Source: CAZLYK01 sp964563495 (GTDB lineage: Bacteria; Acidobacteriota; Blastocatellia; RBC074). From it: a DNA stretch of 12,451 nucleotides. The translations under genes and the position numbers were made by a program. Under the pieces are notes generated by a model. The model ran no database searches. It saw only the letters and a list, made by a program, of their open reading frames with translations, and was not told the origin of the DNA. How positions within the stretch are numbered: the stretch's first letter is position 1; each line of letters starts with the position of its first letter. The stretch spans positions 1-12,451 of the forward strand of contig CAZLYK010000156.1 of NCBI GenBank assembly GCA_964563495.1. The letters are read 5' to 3'. This document shows, one piece after another, positions 1-10,355 of the stretch.

Positions 1-45
1 TTAAATCATGCATCGATCCTCTCGATCCTGTCTATTGATCAAAGC

Positions 46-1059
46 TCAATTGGTCTTTTCTCGTTCCTTCCTGACGAACTTGTCGGGGGTGAGCTTGGGA
101 TTGATCTTGAACTTACTGATCTCCCACTCCTCGTTCGGGGTCCCGCCCTCGATCTTGGTCAGGCGGTGCGGGAGGTTGAGGCCGCTGACGCTCTTGTAAT
201 CGTCGAATGCCCAGCGGTAATCGATCTCAGGAGACTTCTCGAAAGCCTCGATCGCCTCTTTCATGCGCCGCTCGCGCTCTTCCGGGGTGATCTGTGGAGG
301 CTGCCCCGGTTGCCCCGGTTGTCCCTGACCGGCTTGGGGCTGCCGCTGACCGCCGCCCTGACCGCCGCCCGGTCCTGCCCCACCAGGCCCCCCGCCGCGA
401 CCGAACTGGCGCCGACCCTGTTTGGCCTTATAGCTCATCCCAATCAGGCGATGGCTCTGCTGGTCAAAATAGAGCAGGACATTCCATCCATCTGCCGCTT
501 TTCCATTGATCACATTGAGCTTGGATCCCTCGGGTCCGGGGGCTTCGCCGGCGAAAGCGAACTGCATTTGAGTCGAAGGCGGAGCCAAAAGTACCCAGGC
601 CAGCATGACTTGCACCAGCTCACGGCGCTGTTGTTGCTGCATGTAGGCCGCTAGCGGTGAATTTCCGCCGCCGCCGGGACCCCCGCCTCCCATTCTGGCG
701 AAGCCGCCACCGCCACCGCCGCCACCCAGGGCCATAGACGGAATGAAGTCATTCCAAAGCTGATCGCCATTGAGGGCGTTGATCATAGTACCGAACTGAG
801 AGGTGGTCGTCCGTTTGATCTTGTCCGGCGTGATCATCTCGATCTCGATTTCGCTCTCGACTTGACGCTCGCCGAAGGTCTGGCGCGAAGTCCCGGTCGC
901 GGAAAGACTTTGCAGTCCCTTCAGTTTCGACTCGTCACCGATGGCGGCGCGCGCCTGCTTCAAAATCTGTTCAGCCTTGGCCTGGGCTTCAGCCCCCTGC
1001 CCGAAGGCCGCGACTGCGGTGGTCATCGCCAGGATGGCCGCAAAAATAAATCTACGCAT
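46..1059 (-). CDS. Secreted Gly/Pro/Gln-rich protein of unknown function, possibly LolA-like
   Basis: This is a 337-residue protein. Residues 1-20 form a signal peptide (MRRF, then a hydrophobic stretch), with likely cleavage near Ala-Phe-Gly|Gln at 20/21, so the product should be periplasmic or outer-membrane associated. A helical stretch (25-50) and a strand-rich region (50-105) are followed by a glycine run (112-132, almost all Gly). A second ordered part (134-212) precedes a Gly/Gln/Pro-rich segment (215-256). The C-terminal 70 residues include a Leu-Pro-His-Arg and a Trp-Glu-Ile-x-Lys-Phe pattern. That pattern and the overall strand layout remind me of LolA-like lipoprotein-sorting folds, but this is recollection and not a motif proof. 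The start is firm: AAGGAG lies 7 nt upstream on the minus strand. The gene is transcribed divergently from der and no functional partner is adjacent. I cannot assign a function. Confidence 0.8.
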   Translation of the reverse strand: MRRFIFAAILAMTTAVAAFGQGAEAQAKAEQILKQARAAIGDESKLKGLQSLSATGTSRQTFGERQVESEIEIEMITPDKIKRTTTSQFGTMINALNGDQLWNDFIPSMALGGGGGGGGFARMGGGGPGGGGNSPLAAYMQQQQRRELVQVMLAWVLLAPPSTQMQFAFAGEAPGPEGSKLNVINGKAADGWNVLLYFDQQSHRLIGMSYKAKQGRRQFGRGGGPGGAGPGGGQGGGQRQPQAGQGQPGQPGQPPQITPEERERRMKEAIEAFEKSPEIDYRWAFDDYKSVSGLNLPHRLTKIEGGTPNEEWEISKFKINPKLTPDKFVRKEREKTN

Positions 1060-1066
1060 GCGAATT

Positions 1067-1072
1067 CTCCTT
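1067..1072 (-). promoter_or_regulatory. Shine-Dalgarno site of the secreted Gly-rich protein gene
   Basis: Read on the minus strand the bases are AAGGAG, 7 nt before the ATG at 1059-1057. This is close to the ideal anti-16S match and fixes the start, which also gives a complete signal peptide. Confidence 0.75.
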
Positions 1073-1116
1073 GTGTCTTAAAACTGCAAGACAAACCACT
1101 CGCCCAATTAAACGAG

Positions 1117-1145
1117 TTGTGATCTGCTCAGTCTTTCGCTACCCT
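1117..1145 (+). promoter_or_regulatory. Possible sigma-70-type promoter upstream of der
   Basis: TTGTGA (1117-1122) and TACCCT (1140-1145) are 17 nt apart. They match the -35 and -10 consensus only at 4/6 and 3/6 positions. The location in the divergent gap fits a der promoter, but the match is weak and could be chance. Confidence 0.2.
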
Positions 1146-1157
1146 ACAAGACTTTCA

Positions 1158-1174
1158 AAACCTAAATTTGGTTT
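1158..1174. promoter_or_regulatory. Inverted repeat AAACC-N7-GGTTT in the divergent gap
   Basis: Perfect 5-bp arms surround a spacer that contains AAATTT. It lies 33 nt before the chosen der start, in the only divergent intergenic region of the window. It could be an operator half-site pair or, if transcribed, a small hairpin. The arms are short, so chance is not excluded. Confidence 0.3.
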
Positions 1175-1175
1175 C

Positions 1176-1191
1176 ATGACTTTTCAGTCAT
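1176..1191. promoter_or_regulatory. Inverted repeat ATGACT-TTTC-AGTCAT just before the der ribosome site
   Basis: Perfect 6-bp arms flank a 4-nt loop and end 5 nt before the AAGGA site of der. In RNA this would be a small hairpin beside the ribosome-binding site; in DNA it could be a protein-binding palindrome. It is the second such repeat within 34 nt. Confidence 0.35.
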
Positions 1192-1196
1192 AACTC

Positions 1197-1201
1197 AAGG
1201 A
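1197..1201 (+). promoter_or_regulatory. Shine-Dalgarno AAGGA that selects the der start at 1207
   Basis: AAGGA at 1197-1201 overlaps the first A of an upstream ATG (1201), so it cannot serve that codon. It has a 5-nt spacing to the in-frame ATG at 1207, making 1207 the better start by two codons. Confidence 0.6.
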
Positions 1202-1206
1202 TGACC

Positions 1207-2601
1207 ATGGCGCAAGTTGAGTCGGAAAATATTGGGGAGGAATCGAACGGGGGCGATCAACCGGCGGTCCTCCCCGTGGTGGCGATCATCGGTCGCCCGA
1301 ATGTCGGTAAATCCACGCTCTTCAACCGGCTGATCGGTTCGCGCCGGTCGATCGTCGGGGATCTGCCCGGGATCACCCGCGATCGGATATATGGCGTGGC
1401 GGAGTGGCAGGGGCGAGCCTTCCAGGTGGTGGATACGGGAGGCATCGTCCCGGACGATGAGGCGGTCATTCCAGCCAATATCTTCAAACAGGCCCGGGCC
1501 GCGATCGAAGAGGCGGAGTTGCTGCTCTTCGTGGTTGACGCCCGTGACGGCGTGACACCGCTCGATCAGGAATTGGCGCGCAGGCTGCGCGCGCTGGCCA
1601 AACCGGTCTTGGTCGTTGCCAACAAAGCCGATTCGACTCGGGTCGCCGAGACCGCTGCGGAATTTCATCAGTTCGGTTATCTGGATGTTTTTCCGGTTTC
1701 GGCTGAGCACAGCACCGGCATCGGCGAACTGCTGGATGCAGTGATAGAGCTCTTGCCCGCGGTCGAAGCGGTCAAAAGCCGTGACTCAGGGATCGGCGTC
1801 GCGATCATCGGCCGGCCCAATGTCGGCAAATCTTCACTGATCAATCAGCTGCTCGGCCAGGAGCGGGTGATCGTTTCACCGATTCCGGGGACGACGCGAG
1901 ACGCCGTCGACACCGTCTTTGAGACGGCCGACGAGGAGGGGCAGCCGATCAAGCTGCGGTTGATCGATACCGCCGGCATTCGCCGCAAGGGGAAGACGAG
2001 CGAGATGGCCGAAAAACTCTCGGTTGTCATGGCCCGCAAGCATATCGAGCGGGCCGATGTCGTGCTGCTCGTGATCGATGCGATTGAGGGCCCGACCGCG
2101 CTCGACGCCAATATCGCCGGCTACGCTCACGAAGCGGGTCGCTCGATCCTGATCGTCGTCAATAAATGGGATGCGGTCGAGAAGGATACTTATACCGTCA
2201 AGGGGTACGAGGAGAAGATCCGCGATACCATGAAGTTTCTCGATTACGCCCCGATCGTCTTTGTCTCGGCACTCTCCGGCCAGCGGGTAAACCGGCTGCC
2301 GGGGTTGATCGCCAGAGCGAACGAGGCACGTAATCTGCGCGTCTCGACAGGGCAGCTCAATCAATTCTTCCGGGATCATCTGGATCAGCCGCGCGCGACG
2401 ATCTCCGGGCGTACCAGACTGAAGGTTCTCTATTTGACCCAGGCCGGGACGCGGCCGCCGACCTTCGTCATCTTTACCAGCGGCACCAAAGCGAAGATTC
2501 ATTTCTCGTACGAGCGCTATCTGATCAACCGGCTGCGCGAGAACTTCGGGTTTTTCGCCACCCCGATCCGGATTAAACAACGCAACCGCACCAGGCAATA
2601 A
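1207..2601 (+). CDS. der: Ribosome biogenesis GTPase Der (EngA)
   Basis: Der is an essential cytoplasmic GTPase with two tandem G domains that acts in late assembly of the 50S ribosomal subunit. Numbering from the upstream ATG at 1201: the first G domain has GRPNVGKS at 31-38, switch Thr59, DTGG at 78-81 and NKAD at 141-144. The second has GRPNVGKS at 204-211, DTAG at 256-259 and NKWD at 321-324. The C-terminal KH-like domain fills about 375-466 and ends in the family's RYL...LRE.F and PIRI pattern. All nucleotide-binding motifs are intact. Length is about 464 residues from 1207, within the family range. The start at 1207 is preferred because of the position of AAGGA. A CACCAG/CTGGTG inverted repeat (2589-2609) straddles the stop codon. 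lepB follows after 47 nt. Confidence 0.97.
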   Translation: MAQVESENIGEESNGGDQPAVLPVVAIIGRPNVGKSTLFNRLIGSRRSIVGDLPGITRDRIYGVAEWQGRAFQVVDTGGIVPDDEAVIPANIFKQARAAIEEAELLLFVVDARDGVTPLDQELARRLRALAKPVLVVANKADSTRVAETAAEFHQFGYLDVFPVSAEHSTGIGELLDAVIELLPAVEAVKSRDSGIGVAIIGRPNVGKSSLINQLLGQERVIVSPIPGTTRDAVDTVFETADEEGQPIKLRLIDTAGIRRKGKTSEMAEKLSVVMARKHIERADVVLLVIDAIEGPTALDANIAGYAHEAGRSILIVVNKWDAVEKDTYTVKGYEEKIRDTMKFLDYAPIVFVSALSGQRVNRLPGLIARANEARNLRVSTGQLNQFFRDHLDQPRATISGRTRLKVLYLTQAGTRPPTFVIFTSGTKAKIHFSYERYLINRLRENFGFFATPIRIKQRNRTRQ

Positions 2602-2648
2602 AACTGGTGGCTGGTAATAACTGAGGCTTAACAGGGGTTGAATCCGAT

Positions 2649-3278
2649 ATGACCAAGCCAAAAAAAATCCTGATCTCACTGGGCGGTCTCGCGGCAGCAG
2701 TCTTGATCACCGGAGGCATCTGGTATTTCGTCTCGTTCCGGGTAGTCCGGGTGCCGAGCGGCTCGATGGCCAACACGATCATTCCCGGCGATAGCGTGCT
2801 CTGCAGTAAAAGCGCGCGGACGATAGCTCGAGGCGACATCGTCCTGTTCAGGTACCCGCCGGCTCCGGAGGCTCAATACCTCATGCGCGTGATCGGCCTG
2901 CCGGGCGAGACGATCGAGCTGCGCGGCGTCAAGGTTCTGATCAATGGTCGTGAGCTGATCGAAGCGCGCACCTATATCGACATGGGCGACGGCAAAGGCG
3001 CTCTCAAGGAGCTCGGTGCCGAGGGGGAAGGTCGATACCGCGCTTACTATATCAAACGCGAATCGGAGAACGATGAGAATATCAATGGGGCCAGATACGC
3101 GGTCAAAGAGCCGTTTGAGATCCCCCAGGAACATTATTTCGTGCTCGGCGACAGTCGCGACAACAGCCTTGACAGCCGCTTCTGGGGGGCGGTGCCGCGT
3201 GAACTGGTTACCGGTAAGGCTCTCATGATCGTCGATTCGCCAGGGTCTCAGAGCAGGGCTTTCAAAATGTTGAAGTGA
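2649..3278 (+). CDS. lepB: Signal peptidase I homologue (S26 family) lacking the usual catalytic Lys
   Basis: Family members are inner-membrane serine proteases that cleave signal peptides from exported proteins using a Ser/Lys dyad. Residues 7-28 form one N-terminal membrane anchor. The Ser box PSGSM places the nucleophile at Ser39. RGDIVLFRYP (61-70) is the next conserved box. The Lys box, normally KR followed by hydrophobic residues and GLPG, here reads Leu-Met-Arg-Val-Ile-Gly-Leu-Pro-Gly, so Met79 (ATG at 2883-2885) sits where the general-base Lys is expected. The last box, GDSRDNSLDSRFWG (167-180), is intact. At 209 residues it is a compact form. The start has a weak AGGGG about 11 nt upstream. 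It lies 10 nt before tgt, so co-transcription is likely. It could be an active variant using another base or a catalytically impaired paralogue; a second lepB elsewhere would be expected if it is inactive. Confidence 0.88.
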   Translation: MTKPKKILISLGGLAAAVLITGGIWYFVSFRVVRVPSGSMANTIIPGDSVLCSKSARTIARGDIVLFRYPPAPEAQYLMRVIGLPGETIELRGVKVLINGRELIEARTYIDMGDGKGALKELGAEGEGRYRAYYIKRESENDENINGARYAVKEPFEIPQEHYFVLGDSRDNSLDSRFWGAVPRELVTGKALMIVDSPGSQSRAFKMLK

Positions 3279-3288
3279 GAGAAGGGCA

Positions 3289-4443
3289 GTGGAGCGATTT
3301 TCTTTTCAGGTCGAAGCGAGGGATTCGCGAACCGCCGCGAGGCGAGGGTTGATCAAAACCAGCCACGGCGAGATCGAAACGCCCGTCTTTATGCCGGTCG
3401 GGACTCAGGGAACGGTCAAAGCCGTGACCCAGGAGATGCTCGAAGCGCTCGATACCCGGATCATTCTGGGCAATACCTATCATCTTTTTCTGAGACCGGG
3501 GTGTGAGATTATCTCGCAGCTCGGTGGCCTGCATCGATTTATTTCGTGGAACCGGGCGATTCTGACCGACAGCGGGGGATTTCAGGTCTTCAGCCTGGGC
3601 GAGCTGCGTAAAATTCGCGAGGAAGGAGTGGAATTCCGCTCTCACCTGGACGGCTCCAGGCAGTTTCTCTCGCCCGAGATCTCGATCCGGGTACAGCACG
3701 CGCTCGGCTCGGACATCGTCATGGCGTTTGACGAGTGCACCCCCTACCCCGCGACACGCGAGGAAGCCGGGTCATCGCTCGAATTGACCAGCCGCTGGGC
3801 TCGCCGATCACGCGCAGAGTTCGACCGGTTGACGGCGGAAGCCGAGACCGGTCGATCGCCGCTCCCGTCCGCCCTCTTCGGGATCAATCAGGGCAGCGTC
3901 TATCACGATCTGCGGTGCCGGAGCCTCGATCAGCTTCTCGACATAGGGTTTGAAGGCTATGCTATCGGTGGTCTCAGCGTCGGAGAAGAGAAGTCGCAGA
4001 TGTATGACACCGTCGAATTGATCACGCCCCGGCTGCCCGAGGATAAGCCTCGCTACCTCATGGGAGTCGGAACCCCCGAGGATTTGATCGAATGCGTCGC
4101 CCGCGGCGTCGATATGTTCGATTGTGTCATGCCGACACGCAACGCCCGCAACGGTCAGGCCTTCACGGCGCGAGGCAGGCTCAATCTCAGAAACGCCAAA
4201 TTCGCCCGTGACGATCAGCCGCTCGATCCGGAATGTGCATGCCCGGTCTGTCTGCGATATTCGCGCGCCTATTTACGCCATCTTTACCATTGCGGAGAGA
4301 TTCTCGCCGCAACCCTCGCCTCGCTTCACAACCTGGCCTTCTACCTTGACACCATGCGCCAAATCAGGCAAGCTATTGCACTTGGTGAGTTCGCAGATTT
4401 TCGCACGCGCTATCTGAGCCGGCTTCAGACCGCGCCGGCATAG
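3289..4443 (+). CDS. tgt: tRNA-guanine transglycosylase (queuine tRNA-ribosyltransferase)
   Basis: Tgt swaps guanine-34 of GUN-anticodon tRNAs (Asp, Asn, His, Tyr) for the queuosine precursor preQ1 by a base-exchange reaction in the cytoplasm. The 384-residue product has the full TIM-barrel signature: TPVFMPVGTQGTVK near the N-terminus, LTDSGGFQVFSLG with Asp94 (substrate Asp), GGLSVGE in the middle, and FDCVMPTRNARNGQ with the nucleophile Asp278. The zinc site is complete: Cys316, Cys318, Cys321 and His347. Start is GTG; the purine-rich AGAAGGG upstream is close to it (about 2-3 nt), so initiation may be modest. Only 10 nt separate it from the lepB stop. The tgt-yajC-secD-secF order is common in bacteria. 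queA is not adjacent here. Confidence 0.97.
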   Translation: MERFSFQVEARDSRTAARRGLIKTSHGEIETPVFMPVGTQGTVKAVTQEMLEALDTRIILGNTYHLFLRPGCEIISQLGGLHRFISWNRAILTDSGGFQVFSLGELRKIREEGVEFRSHLDGSRQFLSPEISIRVQHALGSDIVMAFDECTPYPATREEAGSSLELTSRWARRSRAEFDRLTAEAETGRSPLPSALFGINQGSVYHDLRCRSLDQLLDIGFEGYAIGGLSVGEEKSQMYDTVELITPRLPEDKPRYLMGVGTPEDLIECVARGVDMFDCVMPTRNARNGQAFTARGRLNLRNAKFARDDQPLDPECACPVCLRYSRAYLRHLYHCGEILAATLASLHNLAFYLDTMRQIRQAIALGEFADFRTRYLSRLQTAPA

Positions 4444-4514
4444 TCGGAACCGGAACCTGCGAGTAGCCCGATTGAAAAGAAAATTTATTGGAAAAGGTTG
4501 AACCCGCCCTGGTG

Positions 4515-4841
4515 ATGTCACAGCATATCGCTCTATTTTTGTTCCAACAAGGAGGCAGCGCATTCGGAATGTTGATTCCGATGGTGCTGGTCTTCGTACT
4601 CTTCTATTTTCTGATCGTTGTGCCCCAGCGCAAACGCCAGCGAGCGGTCGATGAGATGCTCGGCAACCTCAAGCCCGGCGATAAGGTTGTGACAAACGGG
4701 GGGCTTTATGGAACGATCGTCAGCTTGCGTGAGGACAAACGAACCGTCCAGTTGAAGATCGCGGAGAACCCTGTCGTCAGGGTGGAAGTCGCGCGGACAT
4801 CCGTCTCCGGTCTGCAAGAGGAACCGGAAGAGAAGAAATAG
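4515..4841 (+). CDS. yajC: Preprotein translocase accessory subunit YajC
   Basis: YajC is a small inner-membrane protein that associates with SecDF and SecYEG. From the ATG at 4515 the product has 108 residues: a short N-terminus with QQGGSAFG, one membrane span (19-36, ending in Val-Val-Pro-Gln), a basic stretch (QRKRQR) that sets the C-terminus in the cytoplasm, and the family's GDKVVTNGGLYGTIVSL core followed by a charged tail (EEPEEKK). The frame is also open to a TTG at 4488. A strong AAGGAGG (4549-4555) sits inside the frame, 13 nt before an in-frame ATG at 4569, which would give a form beginning at the membrane span. I favour 4515 because homologues usually have about 20 residues before the span. 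Confidence 0.93.
   Translation: MSQHIALFLFQQGGSAFGMLIPMVLVFVLFYFLIVVPQRKRQRAVDEMLGNLKPGDKVVTNGGLYGTIVSLREDKRTVQLKIAENPVVRVEVARTSVSGLQEEPEEKK
4549..4555 (+). promoter_or_regulatory. Internal AAGGAGG inside yajC
   Basis: A perfect Shine-Dalgarno core lies within the Gln-Gln-Gly-Gly codons of yajC, 13 nt before the in-frame ATG at 4569. The spacing is long for efficient initiation. It could drive a shorter YajC, or be only a result of the amino-acid sequence. Confidence 0.3.
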
Positions 4842-4990
4842 CGCGGAGCAGCGGAAACTGACCTGCAAGTCATTTTCTCCCCGGCTCTCTTGGTTCGTTC
4901 TCACCTCTCCGTCCCCTTGACCTTTAAATCGGGATCACACCGGTCGCTCGATCCGGATTGGCCGGATTGGGCTGCGGTGCATATGGCTTT

Positions 4991-6649
<1,659 letters not shown>

Positions 6650-6676
6650 GCCGTCTTTGTCTGCATTTGAACTGTT

Positions 6677-8041
<1,365 letters not shown>

Positions 8042-8063
8042 CTGATTTTGAGCTGAAGATCTT

Positions 8064-8098
8064 AAAAAATGACAAGTCACAGGATGACTCGTTGTCAT
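8064..8098 (-). terminator. Hairpin followed by a U-run when read on the minus strand
   Basis: ATGACAA (8069-8075) pairs with TTGTCAT (8092-8098) and GTCA (8076-8079) with TGAC (8085-8088), with a 3-nt bulge and a CAGGA loop. The A-run 8064-8069 becomes six U on the minus strand, directly after the stem, as in an intrinsic terminator. On the plus strand no U-run follows. No minus-strand gene is known upstream, so its target is unclear. It would stop antisense transcription before secF. Confidence 0.35.
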
Positions 8099-8182
8099 CG
8101 CCGGAATTCTGGTTACTTGCCACTCGTCAATTTTTAGTAATCACGGCGACAAACTCTGAAAAAACAAAAGTTCTGAGATGTC

Positions 8183-8211
8183 TTGACTTGACTACCACCT
8201 GATAGTAGACT
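8183..8211 (+). promoter_or_regulatory. Possible sigma-70-type promoter in the secF-tonB gap
   Basis: TTGACT (8183-8188, 5/6 to consensus) and TAGACT (8206-8211, 3/6: T, A and final T) are spaced by 17 nt. If used, it would give a leader of about 410 nt before the TonB-family gene. The spacing is ideal but the -10 is poor. Confidence 0.25.
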
Positions 8212-8609
8212 CGTCGCCGTTGCTGACCCTTCAATAAACAATTTGTGGTATTCAAGTTCGTCACTGGTAGGTAATAAGCTAAGCGAAAGTATGCGGCTTG
8301 TTGAGGCGAGGAACTGAGAATAGGGCGTGGTTCGATCCCAGAAACACCCCTTGTTCGACTTGCCACGGAGAAGTACGGATCTGAGTTTGAGCTGCAGAGA
8401 GCGGGGTTGAGCAGTGTCAGGTCGAGACGGTTCGTCTCAATCAATTAAACATCATCATCATCAAGGTAGGATTACCATCTTTGCGGTCCAGATAGATGTA
8501 AAATTGTCATCCGCACTTATCTGCCGGCTCGATTTGGCAGCGTAGCAATAAGTCGAGATGAGATCGGAACAATCTTCCGATGCAGCAGGCCCATCGGCAT
8601 TGAAGTCTT

Positions 8610-8617
8610 GGGGAGGG
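8610..8617 (+). promoter_or_regulatory. Shine-Dalgarno site of the TonB-family gene
   Basis: GGGGAGGG includes the GGAGG core (8612-8616), 10 nt before the ATG at 8627. It supports that start, which gives a short cytoplasmic head ahead of the membrane span. Confidence 0.6.
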
Positions 8618-8626
8618 CGATAAGCC

Positions 8627-9382
<756 letters not shown>

Positions 9383-9386
9383 GTCT

Positions 9387-9426
9387 CCGAGCGGGTTTGC
9401 GGCAGGGAACAATCTGGCCCGCTCGG
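9387..9426 (+). terminator. GC-rich hairpin after the TonB-family gene
   Basis: CCGAGCGGG (9387-9395) pairs perfectly with CCCGCTCGG (9418-9426), and two further G-U pairs extend it inward; the loop is about 18 nt. It begins 4 nt after the stop codon. The following bases are TGTCTATTAT, only moderately U-rich, so it may terminate partially or protect the 3' end of the mRNA. Confidence 0.45.
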
Positions 9427-9480
9427 TGTCTATTATCAGGTGGCAACCCAAGCCTGTTACTTTTAGCGCCATCGCCAGCC

Positions 9481-9508
9481 GGGTCGCTTTCGAGCGGTCG
9501 TGCGACCC
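9481..9508 (+). other. Second hairpin between the TonB-family and ExbB genes
   Basis: GGGTCGC (9481-9487) pairs perfectly with GCGACCC (9502-9508) around a 14-nt loop. A U-rich stretch (GGTTTCTTTC) follows at a distance of several bases. It lies 55 nt before the ExbB-type start and could be part of an attenuator or a leader structure. Confidence 0.35.
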
Positions 9509-9547
9509 AGGGTGGTTTCTTTCAAGTTAAATTCAGCAACCACTATT

Positions 9548-9553
9548 GGAGGA
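9548..9553 (+). promoter_or_regulatory. Shine-Dalgarno site that selects the exbB start
   Basis: GGAGGA is 10 nt from ATG 9564 and overlaps the alternative in-frame TTG at 9546, so it argues for 9564 as the start. Confidence 0.6.
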
Positions 9554-9563
9554 TTTCTACATC

Positions 9564-10319
9564 ATGATGATTTTGCTTAGCCAAATCTGGTTAACATTAG
9601 CTCCGTTCGCTTTCATCCTGGCTGAGGGTGCAGAGGGGGCTCAGGCCTTCGACTTCACGCCGCTGGGTGTTTGGCGCTCAATGGGATGGGTGGCGCGAGT
9701 CGTTATCATCATCCTTTTCATTATGTCGATCTGGTCAATCGCCATCATGGTCGAGCGCTATCTGACCTACAGTGCCGCTCGTAACCAGTCACGCGAATTT
9801 GCGCCGAAAGTCGCGGCCTCGCTCAAGAACCAGAAGATCGACGAGGCGATCAGCCTCTCCGACAAATATCGTAAGAGCCATCTGGCCATGGTGGTCAACG
9901 CCGGTCTCCAGGAATTCCGCTCCAACCAGCTCTCGAGCGATATTTCGAGCGACGCGATCGACGCTTCGAAGCGCGCCCTCCAGCGCGCCAGTGCGATCAA
10001 AATCGCCGAATTCAAGCGCGGCCTTTCCGGGTTGGCGACGATCGGTTCGACGGCCCCGTTCGTCGGGCTCTTCGGTACCGTCTTCGGCATCATCAACGCG
10101 TTCCAGGGCATGCGTTCGGCTGAATCGGCGGGTATCTCGGCGGTCGCCGGCGGTATCTCCGAGGCTCTCATTACGACGGCTGTCGGTCTGGGTGTGGCTG
10201 TGCCGGCCGTCTGGCTGTTCAACTACTTCACGAGCAAGGTCGATAATTTCGTGGTCGAGATGGATAATTCCTCGGCCGAGTTGCTCGATTTCTTCCTTAA
10301 ACAGAAGGGTAAGAAATAG
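9564..10319 (+). CDS. exbB: MotA/TolQ/ExbB-family proton channel protein
   Basis: ExbB-type proteins form the pentameric inner-membrane channel that, with ExbD, energises TonB. The 251-residue product (from ATG 9564) has a hydrophobic N-terminal stretch (2-20), which may be a signal-like segment or an extra span. A main span follows (45-63), then a large cytoplasmic domain rich in charged helices. The conserved core has GSTAPFVGLFGTVFGI from Gly161 and GISEALITTAVGLGVAVPAV from Gly197, including the conserved Thr residues of the pore. GGAGGA (9548-9553) lies 10 nt before this ATG. The frame is open back to TTG 9546, which overlaps that site and is unlikely to be used. TolQ or a gliding-motor role is possible, but a TonB-family neighbour and ExbD genes favour ExbB. 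Confidence 0.92.
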   Translation: MMILLSQIWLTLAPFAFILAEGAEGAQAFDFTPLGVWRSMGWVARVVIIILFIMSIWSIAIMVERYLTYSAARNQSREFAPKVAASLKNQKIDEAISLSDKYRKSHLAMVVNAGLQEFRSNQLSSDISSDAIDASKRALQRASAIKIAEFKRGLSGLATIGSTAPFVGLFGTVFGIINAFQGMRSAESAGISAVAGGISEALITTAVGLGVAVPAVWLFNYFTSKVDNFVVEMDNSSAELLDFFLKQKGKK

Positions 10320-10355
10320 TCAGCGGGTGGAGTCCTTCAGTGGCAGGTTTCTCAT

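Larger units (their letters stand above)
8042..8626. other. 585-nt gene-poor gap between secF and the TonB-family gene
   Basis: No convincing gene is seen on either strand; the short open frames lack family features. The stretch is visibly less GC-rich than its flanks. It holds a bulged hairpin at 8069-8098, an inverted 8-mer ACGGCGAC (8143-8150) with GTCGCCGT (8213-8220), a possible promoter at 8183-8211, and a small perfect hairpin at 8424-8438 (GAGACG-GTT-CGTCTC). It most likely contains the end of the secF transcript and the leader of the TonB-family gene. A small RNA or decayed gene remains possible. Confidence 0.6.

Noticed and set aside
1876..2679. Long minus-strand frame (267 residues) opposite der
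   Set aside because: Antisense shadow caused by GC-rich codon bias; der itself has all the motifs of a conserved GTPase.
8326..8350. GGTTCGATCCC looks like a tRNA T-arm
   Set aside because: Only three base pairs can form around the loop, and no acceptor stem, anticodon arm or D-arm can be placed upstream.
8127..8444. Minus-strand frame of 105 residues in the gap
   Set aside because: It begins with TTG, lacks a ribosome site and shows no family features.
8212..8626. Riboswitch, such as a cobalamin element, ahead of the TonB-family gene
   Set aside because: No B12-box-like or other conserved riboswitch core could be found by eye. A covariance-model search would settle it.
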